A stretch of DNA of 64,000 nucleotides from an uncultured Prevotella sp. (GCA_900554695.1 USHV01000013.1:1-64000); one strand, 5' to 3'; shown: positions 24,550 through 34,042, counted from the stretch's first letter. Notes: a model not told the origin generated them from the sequence alone. Numbers and translations: made by a program.

Positions 24550-25400
24550 AACAATATCATTTTTTCAATGGGTGACACAAGGATGCCCTGCGCCCCTAAT
24601 TCTTTCAAACGTCCGATAATCTCCCAAAAGCGTTTCTCGTCGAGCACCGTATGTATTGAACACCAATTCTCATCGGCCAAAGGTATGATGGTAGGGCTTT
24701 TTATTCCCGGCAACACTGCCGTTATATCCTTCACCCTACTCTTCGGCGCGTTCATCATCACGTATTTCTTGTCTGTAGCAGAACGCACAGCCTCCATACG
24801 GAACAACATCTCGTTAAGAATTGCGTGCTTGTCATCATCCAGCTTCCAGTTGGCTATAAGCAGAGCCTCGCTCTCCATCACAACTTCCACCTCTCTCAGA
24901 TTGTTGCTTATGAGAGTACTGCCGGAACTTACAATATCAAATATGCCATCAGCAAGACCTATTCCCGGACAAATCTCTACACTGCCGGTTATAACGTGTA
25001 TCTCTGCCGTGATGCCGTTTTTCTTAAGAAATTTGCTCAGAATGTTCGGATAGGACGTCGCAATGCGCCGACCATTGAACCATTCAAGCCCGTTATATTT
25101 ATATTCTTTAGGTATTGCAAGCGACAATCTGCACTTACTGAAACCCAGACGTGATATGATCTGGGCATTCTCCTCCTTCTCAAGAAACTCATTCTCGCCC
25201 ACTATACCGACGTCGGCAACACCACTTGCCACGCTCTGTGGAATATCATCATCTCTAAGATACAATACCTCTATCGGGAAATTTACAGATTGTACCAACA
25301 AAGTACGCTTACTGCTGCTGACTTTTATGTCGGCTTCAGCAAGCAAATTCATCGTATCGTCGAACAAACGACCTTTTGATTGCACTGCAATTCGTAACAT
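24546..25400 (-). CDS. hisG: ATP phosphoribosyltransferase, long form
   Basis: HisG catalyses the first committed step of histidine synthesis, joining ATP and PRPP. Start at 25400 (MLRIAVQSKGRLFDD) gives 284 residues; the longer frame upstream starts before the promoter at 25430-25460. The catalytic part has VGIVGENEF, RRIATSYPN and GSVEICPGIGLADGIFDI (PRPP loop). About 80 extra residues at the C-terminus form the ACT-like regulatory domain of the long-form enzyme, normally inhibited by histidine. So no HisZ partner is needed. It heads hisG-hisD-hisC. Confidence 0.95.
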   Translation of the reverse strand: MLRIAVQSKGRLFDDTMNLLAEADIKVSSSKRTLLVQSVNFPIEVLYLRDDDIPQSVASGVADVGIVGENEFLEKEENAQIISRLGFSKCRLSLAIPKEYKYNGLEWFNGRRIATSYPNILSKFLKKNGITAEIHVITGSVEICPGIGLADGIFDIVSSGSTLISNNLREVEVVMESEALLIANWKLDDDKHAILNEMLFRMEAVRSATDKKYVMMNAPKSRVKDITAVLPGIKSPTIIPLADENWCSIHTVLDEKRFWEIIGRLKELGAQGILVSPIEKMILL

Positions 25401-25429
25401 AATATCAAATATTTTTAAAAAAATATAGA

Positions 25430-25488
25430 CAAAAATACCGTTTTCCAAGGAATTACGCAAGAATTGTAGTACATTTGTGCTACATTTG
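25430..25488. promoter_or_regulatory. divergent hisG / lytic transglycosylase promoters
   Basis: Minus strand: TTG (25458-25460), 20-bp spacer, TATTTTTG (25430-25437) for hisG. Plus strand: two copies of TACATTTG (25470-25477 and 25481-25488) directly before the ATG at 25490. The first would leave a leader of only a few bases. Confidence 0.6.
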
Positions 25489-25489
25489 T

Positions 25490-26668
25490 ATGCAATTGAA
25501 ATTTTTATACATATTATTTTCATTATTGCTGGTTTGCAGCTGCAATAACAGCAAAAAGACACCGGAAATGACGCCGTGGGGCACTGTCGAAGGTGAGGAC
25601 ACTGCCACTGTTGAAGATCACTTCAGCCTGAGCGACATTCAGAACAACGGAGAAATGATAATGCTCACTATGAGTGGTCCGGAAACATATTTCGATTATC
25701 GTGGACGAGGTATGGGCACACAATATCTGATGTGCGAGAAATTCGCGCACAACATCGGAGTATCATTGCGCGTGGAGCTATGCCGTGACACGGACGAAAT
25801 GGTGAGAAGACTGCAAGATGGCGAAGGCGACATAATTGTATATCAAATGCCAAGAAAAATCAAAGGGCTTAACTATTGTGGCTATGGCACCGACAGCACG
25901 TCATGGGCTGTGAGCGCATCAAACAAGGAACTGTCGGACACTCTGAGCCGTTGGTACAAGCCACAACTGCTCGCACAGATAAGAAAAGAGGAAAATTTCC
26001 TTTATTCAGCAAAAAGCATACGGCGCCATGTCTATTCACCCATGCTGAACGCATCGGCAGGAATAATATCGAAATATGATTATCTGTTCCAGAAATATGC
26101 CCCTCTCACACGCTGGGACTGGCGACTGCTTGCAGCGCAATGCTATCAGGAATCGACATTCGACCCTCAAGCCCGCTCTTGGGCAGGTGCCTGCGGACTG
26201 ATGCAGATAATGCCCTCGACGGCTGACATGATAGGTCTGTCGAGAGCAAACTTGTTTGATCCGGAAGAGAACATAGCCGGAGCGGCACGATATATCAAGA
26301 CTCTCAACAGCAAATTTCTCGACATAAGAGACCGCGACGAGCGCAACGCATTCATCCTCGCAAGCTACAACGGAGGATTCTTCCACATACGCGACGCCAT
26401 GGCTCTGGCAAAGAAATATGGCAAGAATCCACACTCGTGGAGAGACGTTTCTGAATTTGTACTGAAACTTAGCAATCCGACATACTACAACGACCCGGTA
26501 GTAAAATACGGATATATGCGCGGACAGGAAACGGCCAACTACGTGGAAAGCATCAGACACCGCTGGGCACAATACAGAAACAAAGCACGCGGTGGCTCCG
26601 GAACATTCGGTTTCCCGGAAAACGTGACGCCCCAGAAAGCACGTAAGAAACACAGATTCAAACTGTAA
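25490..26668 (+). CDS. membrane-bound lytic transglycosylase, MltF-like
   Basis: Cleaves peptidoglycan between MurNAc and GlcNAc. The start at ATG 25490 gives 392 residues with a lipoprotein signal ending in LVCSC (Cys18). Residues of about 55-200 resemble the solute-binding-like domain of MltF, including DGEGDIIVYQMPR. The SLT catalytic domain follows from about residue 210: AAQCYQESTFDPQARS with the catalytic Glu, then GACGLMQIMPSTA, and ASYNGG further on. It probably sits in the outer membrane facing the periplasm. It is divergent from hisG and monocistronic. Confidence 0.88.
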   Translation: MQLKFLYILFSLLLVCSCNNSKKTPEMTPWGTVEGEDTATVEDHFSLSDIQNNGEMIMLTMSGPETYFDYRGRGMGTQYLMCEKFAHNIGVSLRVELCRDTDEMVRRLQDGEGDIIVYQMPRKIKGLNYCGYGTDSTSWAVSASNKELSDTLSRWYKPQLLAQIRKEENFLYSAKSIRRHVYSPMLNASAGIISKYDYLFQKYAPLTRWDWRLLAAQCYQESTFDPQARSWAGACGLMQIMPSTADMIGLSRANLFDPEENIAGAARYIKTLNSKFLDIRDRDERNAFILASYNGGFFHIRDAMALAKKYGKNPHSWRDVSEFVLKLSNPTYYNDPVVKYGYMRGQETANYVESIRHRWAQYRNKARGGSGTFGFPENVTPQKARKKHRFKL

Positions 26669-27029
26669 TGATGTAAGGCTGACGTCATAAAACGGTTCAC
26701 AGAAATTCGACATTGATTGGTCTCAATAAAGTCTGCTGCATTAAGTCCGGCATACATAGTGCTTGTGGTGAAGATTCATCGGTTTTGGCAACATCAATTC
26801 ATTACAGAGGTTACGTCAATTTATCATTACGCGACTCTCCTACTGTCAATGTTTATACTATCCATATTGTCATAAATTTTCAACCATCCTATGGTTTTTC
26901 ATAAACAAATCCAATACCGATGTTTTCTACTTAGCCGAGGAATAACATATAGACAACAAATAAAGATATAGGCATACGGACCGTATAGATTCACCCTACA
27001 TCTGCCATAACACTACATATCCTGTACTT
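26669..27029. other. non-coding gap, nothing recognised
   Basis: AT-rich convergent gap between the lytic transglycosylase and the LemA-partner gene. I searched for tRNA-like sequence and for the 22-bp array and found neither. Confidence 0.5.
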
Positions 27030-27072
27030 ACAATAAATGTACGGATATTGGGCATCCGTACATTTATTCTTA
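27030..27072. terminator. bidirectional terminator
   Basis: AATAAATGTACGGAT (27032-27046) pairs perfectly with ATCCGTACATTTATT (27054-27068) across a 7-nt loop: 15 bp. It is AT-rich at its base on both sides, so it can end transcripts from both convergent genes. Confidence 0.8.
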
Positions 27073-27136
27073 TCATACCTTTAAAGTAACGTATCAAGCC
27101 ACTCATAACTGCTTTATGCTTATGAAAAATACAGTC

Positions 27137-28867
27137 TTATATTTTCGAAGCAATATGTCTTCTGTATCGCTTCATATCCGATTTATTCAAGAATTTGTCT
27201 ATACGTGCCACACGCTCCTGTTGCGTGATGTTGCTTTTCTCCATGTCATTATCTTCTTTTATATATATTTGTCCTGTGCCTGTAACAGGATTATACTCGT
27301 CCCAATACACAGGAACGCTGTGATATCTCCCATCTCCGCCATATTTTTTAACATAGGTCAGCCTTCTTGTTGAACTATACCCATAAGCATGAACAGTGAT
27401 TGTAGAACTGTCGTTGACTGTATTGCTTTGCTCTGTTTTAAGAATACATTTGGTAACACAACGTGGATGCTGAAAATGCTTTTGTCCCCAGAAATTGGCC
27501 AAAGCCTCATGTTCCCAGAACGAACTATGCTGCTTAGCCTCACGTCCGTATATTTCGTGTCGAGGACGTATCTGTTGATACATAGGAACACAAAGCAGAG
27601 GAGCCAGGCTGAAATATATCGCCCGGAAATACACAGTGTTTATATAATTAAAGTTTTTCTTTGCCTTGTCAAAATCGAAACTTCGGTATTGCTGCGGATT
27701 CATGTCCAAGTCAAGCTTCTGCAAATGCTCCGGGGTGATGATATTTATCATTTTATGCTTGTCGAAGTCAAAATCATCACCATATCCTATATGGTCATCC
27801 TTGAGCAGCTTGAGCATATTTTCCTGGGCAAGAGGGGTGAAAAGAAGAGCGAATTGCTGGTTGCTGTTACGGTTGCTGGTATCGAACGCGACCTCAAACT
27901 CTTCATTCGTCATCATTGCATAATCTGCCTTGCTCAGATTCTGAGCCTTATGATGAAGCATTAACTTCTTAAATTTAAACGACAATGAGTGCTCTTTCCC
28001 CGCCAGTCCGCTATGCTTTCTGTTGAATATCAGATCGGGAGCGGCCGTATTACCATATATAAGACGTGTCTTCTCATAATATTCCGGATAATCGGCCTCG
28101 ACACTTGCCGTAAGCACCTCTGAACGTCTGACTGTACGATATTTACCATCCGTGTCGCGCTCACGTGTCGTCCAATATATTGTCTTGCGGCCCGTGTATA
28201 TTTTAGTACCCATTATCATCTTCCTTGTCCTGCAAAGAACAAACGGATTTCCATTGATAAGGCCGGAATTGGCATATATCACAGAGCGGTCAGAATTGAA
28301 AGAGTCGTCCCACTTGTAAACCTTCTTCAAGTCGGCGAGACGCTGGGCCGTGAAATAAGGATCAAACTCCAGACGCGGAACGGTCTTGCTTATCATGCGT
28401 GCCAGTATATCCCAATCATACAAGCGATTAAGCGGAGCCATCTGATTCCACGCCTCTTTTGTAAGCTCGTCTATAACATTACACAAATCTTCACGCTCCG
28501 ACTTCAATTCGCTCAACTGCGGACTTACTTTTTTAAACAGAAAAACCACATCAGCAAATACAATCAGAGCAAAGAGGCCTTTGCCCAAATCGGTAAGATC
28601 GTCCCAAAAAGATATTATGGCCACGATTCCCGCGACAGCAGCAATAATCAACAAAACTCCCCAGACTTTCCACCGGAATATCTGTGAGTTCAACAATGAC
28701 AGATCCACATTATTACTGCAAATCTTACTACAAGTAATACGGTTGGCCTTGACATCAACATCAGCCTCTTTCGCCAATTCATCAAAAGTCTGTTCCGCGA
28801 CACGTTTGAAGCGGTCGCGGAACACTTTCTGATATTCTGTAAGAGGATCATATATGTCGTTATCCAT
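27137..28867 (-). CDS. LemA-associated membrane protein, function unknown
   Basis: A 576-residue protein I cannot name. It has a cytoplasmic-looking N-terminus of about 66 residues, then two hydrophobic segments (about 67-88 and 94-112). A coiled helical stretch follows, then a large mixed domain to the end. A weaker hydrophobic stretch lies near residues 415-430 (AIYFSLAPLLCVPMY). The region around residues 200-330 (NGNPFVLCRTRKMIMGTKIYT onward) has strand-rich repeats, recalling DUF3137-type partners of LemA proteins, but I am not sure of this. It starts 9 bp after the lemA stop, so the two are cotranscribed and probably act together at the membrane. Confidence 0.65.
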   Translation of the reverse strand: MDNDIYDPLTEYQKVFRDRFKRVAEQTFDELAKEADVDVKANRITCSKICSNNVDLSLLNSQIFRWKVWGVLLIIAAVAGIVAIISFWDDLTDLGKGLFALIVFADVVFLFKKVSPQLSELKSEREDLCNVIDELTKEAWNQMAPLNRLYDWDILARMISKTVPRLEFDPYFTAQRLADLKKVYKWDDSFNSDRSVIYANSGLINGNPFVLCRTRKMIMGTKIYTGRKTIYWTTRERDTDGKYRTVRRSEVLTASVEADYPEYYEKTRLIYGNTAAPDLIFNRKHSGLAGKEHSLSFKFKKLMLHHKAQNLSKADYAMMTNEEFEVAFDTSNRNSNQQFALLFTPLAQENMLKLLKDDHIGYGDDFDFDKHKMINIITPEHLQKLDLDMNPQQYRSFDFDKAKKNFNYINTVYFRAIYFSLAPLLCVPMYQQIRPRHEIYGREAKQHSSFWEHEALANFWGQKHFQHPRCVTKCILKTEQSNTVNDSSTITVHAYGYSSTRRLTYVKKYGGDGRYHSVPVYWDEYNPVTGTGQIYIKEDNDMEKSNITQQERVARIDKFLNKSDMKRYRRHIASKI

Positions 28868-28876
28868 ACGAATGTT

Positions 28877-29626
28877 TTAGAAGAACTTACCCCTGGCCAT
28901 CTCGCGGGTCTCCGCAGAAGCTGTGAACGGGATACGCGTTGTGTAGCCTTGACGGGCAGCCACAATCATCTTGGTAGGCCAACGGAAAATGTCTGTGTTC
29001 CACTGTGTCACACGACTGTTATATACAGTACGTGCAGCTGTTATCTCGCGCTGCAGATAACTGTTCTGCTGCATGGCATCGGCTATCGCACTATGTGCCT
29101 TTAGCTCAGGGTAAGCTTCGACCTGCGGGAACAGACGACCGAAAGCCGTGTTCACCTGACGGCTCACCTCTTCCCTGTTCTTTTCGTTTACAGTTCCGCT
29201 GCGCATGGCTGCCACGGTTTTCATAACGTCCTTGTCAAGATCGATGGCTTTTTCTACGATACCGACCACATTCTGCAAGATCTGCACACGCTGTTCAAGA
29301 TAATTGTCTATGTTGGACGCCTCTGCCTGAATGCGTTGCTCCAACTGCTGGAAATAATTATGGGCAGAGATTTTCATAAAGATGAATATCACTCCAGGCA
29401 ATATGCCGACAAGACAACCGACAAACGCAACCAACAGAGGATTCTCAAGAGTACTGCCCATAAAGTAAACAAACAACAATACGAGACAAGGTATTGTCAC
29501 CCACAACGCGATTTCGAAAAGTGTGGATCCAAATCCTATTTCGACAGGTAACTGACGATCGATAACATGTACATCACGGCCATTATCATTAACAGGCCCT
29601 GTAACTTCATCTAATAGATTTGCCAT
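28877..29626 (-). CDS. LemA family protein
   Basis: A 249-residue member of the LemA family. Two hydrophobic segments (residues 36-55 and 64-83) anchor it. They are followed by the long LemA coiled helical domain, with NYLEQRVQILQNVVGIVEKA, VNTAFGRLFPQVEAYPELKA and REITAARTVYNSRVTQWN, all family patterns. LemA proteins are widespread membrane-attached helical-bundle proteins of poorly known function, often next to membrane partners. Canonical LemA has one N-terminal anchor near residue 5-25; here about 35 residues precede the first segment and a second is added. It heads a two-gene operon. Confidence 0.85.
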   Translation of the reverse strand: MANLLDEVTGPVNDNGRDVHVIDRQLPVEIGFGSTLFEIALWVTIPCLVLLFVYFMGSTLENPLLVAFVGCLVGILPGVIFIFMKISAHNYFQQLEQRIQAEASNIDNYLEQRVQILQNVVGIVEKAIDLDKDVMKTVAAMRSGTVNEKNREEVSRQVNTAFGRLFPQVEAYPELKAHSAIADAMQQNSYLQREITAARTVYNSRVTQWNTDIFRWPTKMIVAARQGYTTRIPFTASAETREMARGKFF

Positions 29627-30112
29627 ATATAATTTAGTTTATTATTTTAAGCCTTATTGTATGGAAACAGACAATATGTCTGATAATAGTCAAAAGCACC
29701 AATATATTAAATACCGGACACAATGACAATCATTGCGTGGCAACACAGCTCTTAAATATAGATTATGTATGTTTTTTCATAATATCCATGATTACTTATG
29801 CAAATATAAAATATTTAATTCATATACGGAAGAATATTGCCTAAAGATGAATATATACGTGTCCTTTAGAGAACAAAAAACGGCAATCAAACGGTTATTG
29901 ATTCCGATACTTATTCTATAGTTTGGGAAACAGAAGAACGATTTTCAGAAGATGTGACACGAAAGAACAACTATAAACGGCAAGCGAAGTATCATTATAA
30001 AACAAGAATCCGGGCAGGACACAACTCGGATAACGGTATTCCACACTTTTTGCAGGTTCTTTCATTTGAGCTACGCAGAATACTTCATCCATACTCATGC
30101 GTACATATATAA
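29627..30112. other. non-coding gap, nothing recognised
   Basis: Between the start of lemA and the end of rplT. Several frames of 60-70 codons occur, but none has a promoter or family resemblance. No RNA gene and no 22-bp array is visible. Confidence 0.45.
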
Positions 30113-30153
30113 ACAAAGAGAGCTGCAGTAAACAAATAACTGCGGCTCCCTTT
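30113..30153 (-). terminator. rplT operon terminator
   Basis: On the minus strand AGGGAGCCGCAGT pairs with ACTGCAGCTCTCT (one mismatch) across a 9-nt loop, then TTTGTTTA. It lies about 35 bp after the rplT stop. Confidence 0.8.
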
Positions 30154-30185
30154 CTATGTCATATTAAGACTTGCTGTGTCCTAAA

Positions 30186-30530
30186 TTATTTCACTTTCTC
30201 TACAATAGCCTTGAATGCTTCAGGATTGTTTACAGCCAGGTCTGCGAGAACCTTACGGTTGATCTCGATGCCTGCCTTGTGGAGTGCACCCATAAGAGTA
30301 GAATAGCTCATATTCTCAAGGCGTGCGGCAGCGTTGATACGCTGAATCCACAGAGAACGGAAATTGCGTTTCTTAGTACGACGATCGCGGTATGCGTATG
30401 TGAGACCCTTCTCCCATGTGTTTTTAGCAACCGTCCAAACATTCTTTCTTGCACCATAGTAACCTCTGGTGAGTTTAAGAATTCTTTTTCTTCTTGCTTT
30501 CGAAGCAACGTGATTTACTGATCTTGGCAT
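30186..30530 (-). CDS. rplT: 50S ribosomal protein L20
   Basis: L20 binds 23S rRNA early in large-subunit assembly and often represses its own operon. The 114 residues start MPRSVNHVASKARRKRILKL and include GYYGARKNVWTVAKN, YRDRRTKKRNFRSLWIQRIN and the C-terminal NRKVLADLA. Length is normal. It is the last gene of infC-rpmI-rplT, 36 bp after rpmI. Confidence 0.96.
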   Translation of the reverse strand: MPRSVNHVASKARRKRILKLTRGYYGARKNVWTVAKNTWEKGLTYAYRDRRTKKRNFRSLWIQRINAAARLENMSYSTLMGALHKAGIEINRKVLADLAVNNPEAFKAIVEKVK

Positions 30531-30566
30531 AGTTTTGTTTCCTTTAAAATGTTTGACTAATTAAAA

Positions 30567-30764
30567 TTAACGGAGGCAGAGCATATCACGCACCGCTTTC
30601 AGGTTGCTACCATCCACCATTGTCTGGTGAACAAGGTTTCTCTTCTGCTTCTTTGTTTTCTTAGTCAAGATGTGACTGTGGTAAGCATGATGTCTTTTGA
30701 TCTTACCTGTACCAGTGAAACGGAATCTCTTCTTTGCACTGGCCTTTGTCTTCAGTTTTGGCAT
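30567..30764 (-). CDS. rpmI: 50S ribosomal protein L35
   Basis: L35, 65 residues, very basic, starting MPKLKTKASAKKRFRFTGTG and continuing RHHAYHSHILTKKTKKQKRNL, the normal family pattern. It lies between infC and rplT. The 70-nt gap before it contains a small AACGC...GCGTT stem-loop (about 30800-30822), which could be an L20 control site; this is only a guess from its position. Confidence 0.95.
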   Translation of the reverse strand: MPKLKTKASAKKRFRFTGTGKIKRHHAYHSHILTKKTKKQKRNLVHQTMVDGSNLKAVRDMLCLR

Positions 30765-30834
30765 TTTTTTATGTTTTAAATTGTTATTTAATCATAGTGG
30801 CAACGCATATACCCGGCGTTACGCACTTTCTTTT

Positions 30835-31527
30835 TCAGTCCATATTAAGCTTTTTCAGAGCCTCGTCGCTTATTTTAGCGTTGGCGAAAAGTCCTCCGTT
30901 TGCAGGAATGGCACTTTCGGTCTCGTTTGCCTTTGCTGCGTTCTGGCTCTTGAGCTCAGCCTCACGACGCTCACGGTCAAGCTTCTGCTGACTCTTCTTC
31001 GCAACGCCAGCCTTTTTAGGCGCCATATAAAGAAACATCTTCTTTCCGTCAAGCTTCGGCAGCTGTTCTACCTTTGCTATATCCTCGAGATCGTTTGCAA
31101 AACGCAGGAGGAGCACCTCACCCTGTTCCTTGAACAGGATTGAGCGACCACGGAAGAACACATAAGCGCGCACCTTGTTGCCCTCTGTCAGGAATTCTCT
31201 TGCATGTTTCAGCTTGAAGTTGTAGTCATGCTCATCGGTCTGAGGTCCGAAACGTATTTCCTTAATCTCAACCTTAACCTGCTTGGCTTTCATCTCCTTG
31301 GCATGTTTCTTCTGTTGATAAAGGAATTTGCTATAGTCGATGAGACGACAAACCGGAGGCTGCGCATTTGGAGATATCTCGACAAGGTCAACGCCCTGTT
31401 CATGTGCCATATCAAGTGCCTGACGTGTCGGCATGACTGTCGATCCGCCGTCTCCTACAACTCGTACTTCCCTGACGCGAATCTGTTCATTCACGCGGTA
31501 CTGATTCTTCATTTTGTCATTCTTCAT
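30835..31527 (-). CDS. infC: translation initiation factor IF-3
   Basis: IF-3 binds the 30S subunit and checks start-codon choice. The protein has 230 residues from ATG 31527; a second ATG at 31512 (MKNQYRVNEQI) is as likely. N-domain motifs are RVVGDGGSTVMPTRQALDMA and DLVEISPNAQPPVCRLIDYSKF. The C-domain has KEIRFGPQTDEHDYNFKLKHA and VFFRGRSI. A C-terminal extension of about 45 residues, rich in Lys, Ala, Glu and Asn, goes beyond the usual length near 180. It heads infC-rpmI-rplT, downstream of thrS on the same strand. Confidence 0.95.
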   Translation of the reverse strand: MKNDKMKNQYRVNEQIRVREVRVVGDGGSTVMPTRQALDMAHEQGVDLVEISPNAQPPVCRLIDYSKFLYQQKKHAKEMKAKQVKVEIKEIRFGPQTDEHDYNFKLKHAREFLTEGNKVRAYVFFRGRSILFKEQGEVLLLRFANDLEDIAKVEQLPKLDGKKMFLYMAPKKAGVAKKSQQKLDRERREAELKSQNAAKANETESAIPANGGLFANAKISDEALKKLNMD

Positions 31528-31552
31528 TCAACCATTTTATGATAAGCGAATG

Positions 31553-31583
31553 CAAAGTTACCACATTTCAGGCAATCGGCAAA
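31553..31583 (-). promoter_or_regulatory. infC-rpmI-rplT promoter
   Basis: On the minus strand TTTG (31580-31583), 19-bp spacer, TAACTTTG (31553-31560). It lies 25 bp before the ATG at 31527. So infC has its own promoter apart from thrS. The stretch 31584-31930 shows nothing else I can name. Confidence 0.75.
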
Positions 31584-31930
31584 ATATTTCAATAATTTTC
31601 TTTTAACATTATAGTTGTTTTTATCAATACAAACAGCATAGCAGAATACATATATATGAAAATTTCTCTCGCATAACACAGCATACATTCCGTAATACCT
31701 ATGAAGCATGGGAAAATGCATAATCATGCAACGTGAAAAGTAAGAAACTCTACATTTGAGAATTTTAAAACATATCATATAAGTAGGAAATGGGACGTAA
31801 AAGATGCACTAACAATCATTCACGAAAGCACGATATCAGATAACGACACGCGAAACAGACCATTCCGGCTTATGAAAAAGACCTTAAATCATTGATATGC
31901 AGATACTATAGATATGCGGTACATATATTG

Positions 31931-31987
31931 AAAAACCAAAAAGACGCCTCAGGAACATTTCGGAATCAGTTCCTGCGACGTCTTTGC
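31931..31987 (-). terminator. thrS terminator
   Basis: On the minus strand AAAGACG-TCG-CAGGAAC pairs with GTTCCTG-AGG-CGTCTTT, a long stem with a small internal mismatch, followed by TTTTTGGTTTTT. It lies about 25 bp after the thrS stop. Confidence 0.85.
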
Positions 31988-32011
31988 TATGTGTTGACAA
32001 TAAATATCTTA

Positions 32012-33982
32012 TCAGTGTTCCGGACGTATTTCCGTGGCTTTCAGCATCTCTGCGACCTCTGCATTAATCTTGGCAGCAAAGTCTTCCATAGACATGACGC
32101 TCTGCTCGCCTCCACCCTGCTTACGAACGGCAACGGTTCCGTCGGCCTGTTCCTTCTCACCGACAACAAGCATATAAGGGATACGCTTCATCTCGTTATC
32201 GCGAATCTTTCGGCCTATCTTCTCATTACGGCTATCTACTGTAGCACGCACACCGTTGTTGTCGAGATATCTGTAAACTTTCTTTGCGTAGTCATTATAT
32301 TTCTCCGATATAGGCAGGATGGCAACCTGATCAGGAGTGAGCCACAATGGGAAGTGACCGGCAGTGTGCTCGATAAGCACAGCGCAGAAACGTTCGAGCG
32401 AACCGAACGGAGCACGGTGAATCATCACAGGAGTCTTCTTGGTGTTGTCCTCGTCGGTGTATTCGAGTTTGAAACGCTCCGGCAGGTTATAATCCACCTG
32501 GATGGTACCCAGCTGCCAACGACGTCCGATTGCATCCTTAACCATGAAGTCGAGCTTCGGTCCATAGAAAGCAGCCTCGCCATATTCTACCTTTGCCTTC
32601 AGGCCTCTCTCCTTGCAAGCCTCGATTATGGCCTGCTCGGCTGTTGCCCATACTTCGTCAGAACCGATGTACTTCTCGTGATCGTTAGGATCGCGCAGAG
32701 AAATCTGAGCCTCAACATTCTCCTCTGTGAAGTTGAATGTAGAGAACACGGTCTGAATGATATCGATAACTCTCAGGAACTCACTCTTAACCTGATCAGG
32801 ACGACAGAAAATGTGCGCATCGTCCTGTGTGAACGAACGTACACGTGTGAGTCCGTGAAGCTCGCCGCTCATCTCATAACGGTAAACGGTTCCGAACTCA
32901 GCGATACGCAACGGCAGGTCTCTGTACGAACGCGGTTTCCATGCGAACACCTCACAGTGGTGAGGACAGTTCATAGGTTTGAGCATATACTCCTCGTCAT
33001 CCTCCGGAGTGTGTATAGGCTGGAATGAGTCTTTGCCGTAGTGTGCGTAGTGACCAGAAGTAACATAAAGATTCTTACTTCCGATATGCGGAGTGATTAC
33101 CTCCTGATAGCCGTAGTTCTTCTGTATCTTGCGCAGCATATCCTGCAGACGCAGACGCAGCTCAGTGCCTTTCGGCAACCAAATTGGAAGTCCTTTACCG
33201 ACACGCTCTGAGAACATAAACAGTTCCATCTCACGACCTATCTTACGATGGTCACGCTTCTTAGCTTCCTCGAGCATTACAAGATACTCGTCGAGCATTT
33301 TCTTCTTCGGGAACGTGATACCATAGATACGTGTCATCTGCTCACGCTTTGCATCACCACGCCAAAATGCTCCTGCCACGCTTGTAAGCTTGATGGCCTT
33401 TATGGCTCCTGTGCTTACGAGGTGCGGACCACGGCAAAGGTCGGTGAACGAACCCTGCGTATAGGTTGAAATAGTACCGTCTGCAAGATCCTGGTCAATG
33501 TGCTCACACTTGTAGGTCTGTCCGTCGGCATTGAACTCAGCCAGAGCGTCAGCCTTAGAAACATCCTTGCGCACAACCGGCTCGTTCTTCTTGGCCAGTT
33601 CCTTCATTTTTGCCTCAATGGCAGGAAAATCGTTTTCGCTTATAGTGACACCTTTCGGCGGCATTACATCATAGAAGAATCCGTTCTCAACAGCCGGACC
33701 GAATCCGAACTGTATGCCAGGATAGAGTTCCTGCAGCGCTTCAGCCAGCAGGTGGGCCGATGTGTGCCAGAAGGTGTGCTTGCCTTCTTCGTCATCAAAT
33801 TTGTACAGAACAAAATTAGCGTCCTCAAGAATTGGACGGTTAAGTTCTACTGTTTCGCCATTGACACCGCAAGAAACAACGTCGCGGGCGAGAGCAGGCG
33901 AAATGCTCTCTGCAATCTGTAAACCGGTTACACCTTGTTCATATTCATGAACAACACCGTCCGGAAAAGTGATTTTTACCAT
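32012..33982 (-). CDS. thrS: threonyl-tRNA synthetase
   Basis: Charges tRNA-Thr. The 656-residue enzyme has an N-terminal TGS domain (residues 1-60), an editing domain with HTSAHLLAEALQELYP, DLCRGPHLVSTG, and a class II catalytic core. The core shows MNCPHHCEVFAW (zinc and substrate), RSFTQDDAHIFC and IHRAPFGSLERF. The C-terminal anticodon-binding domain is complete. Length is standard. It stands upstream of infC-rpmI-rplT in the classic order but has its own promoter and terminator. Confidence 0.97.
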   Translation of the reverse strand: MVKITFPDGVVHEYEQGVTGLQIAESISPALARDVVSCGVNGETVELNRPILEDANFVLYKFDDEEGKHTFWHTSAHLLAEALQELYPGIQFGFGPAVENGFFYDVMPPKGVTISENDFPAIEAKMKELAKKNEPVVRKDVSKADALAEFNADGQTYKCEHIDQDLADGTISTYTQGSFTDLCRGPHLVSTGAIKAIKLTSVAGAFWRGDAKREQMTRIYGITFPKKKMLDEYLVMLEEAKKRDHRKIGREMELFMFSERVGKGLPIWLPKGTELRLRLQDMLRKIQKNYGYQEVITPHIGSKNLYVTSGHYAHYGKDSFQPIHTPEDDEEYMLKPMNCPHHCEVFAWKPRSYRDLPLRIAEFGTVYRYEMSGELHGLTRVRSFTQDDAHIFCRPDQVKSEFLRVIDIIQTVFSTFNFTEENVEAQISLRDPNDHEKYIGSDEVWATAEQAIIEACKERGLKAKVEYGEAAFYGPKLDFMVKDAIGRRWQLGTIQVDYNLPERFKLEYTDEDNTKKTPVMIHRAPFGSLERFCAVLIEHTAGHFPLWLTPDQVAILPISEKYNDYAKKVYRYLDNNGVRATVDSRNEKIGRKIRDNEMKRIPYMLVVGEKEQADGTVAVRKQGGGEQSVMSMEDFAAKINAEVAEMLKATEIRPEH

Positions 33983-34012
33983 AACAACTTAGTATTTGAT
34001 CTTTTTCAGCTG

Positions 34013-34042
34013 CAAAATTAATATATTCTTTCAATAATAAAC
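34013..34042 (-). promoter_or_regulatory. thrS promoter
   Basis: On the minus strand TTG (34040-34042), 19-bp spacer, TAATTTTG (34013-34020), about 30 bp before the thrS ATG. Confidence 0.75.

Noticed and set aside
29916..30116. 66-codon frame in the gap between lemA and rplT
   Set aside because: No promoter, no hydrophobic or domain pattern, and it ends next to the rplT terminator. Treated as chance.
31524..31778. 84-codon frame on the minus strand upstream of infC
   Set aside because: It runs across the infC promoter and start codon and has no protein-like features.
31892..33028. Open frame of 378 codons opposite thrS
   Set aside because: Antisense shadow of thrS, running over the thrS terminator. 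No promoter or recognisable protein.
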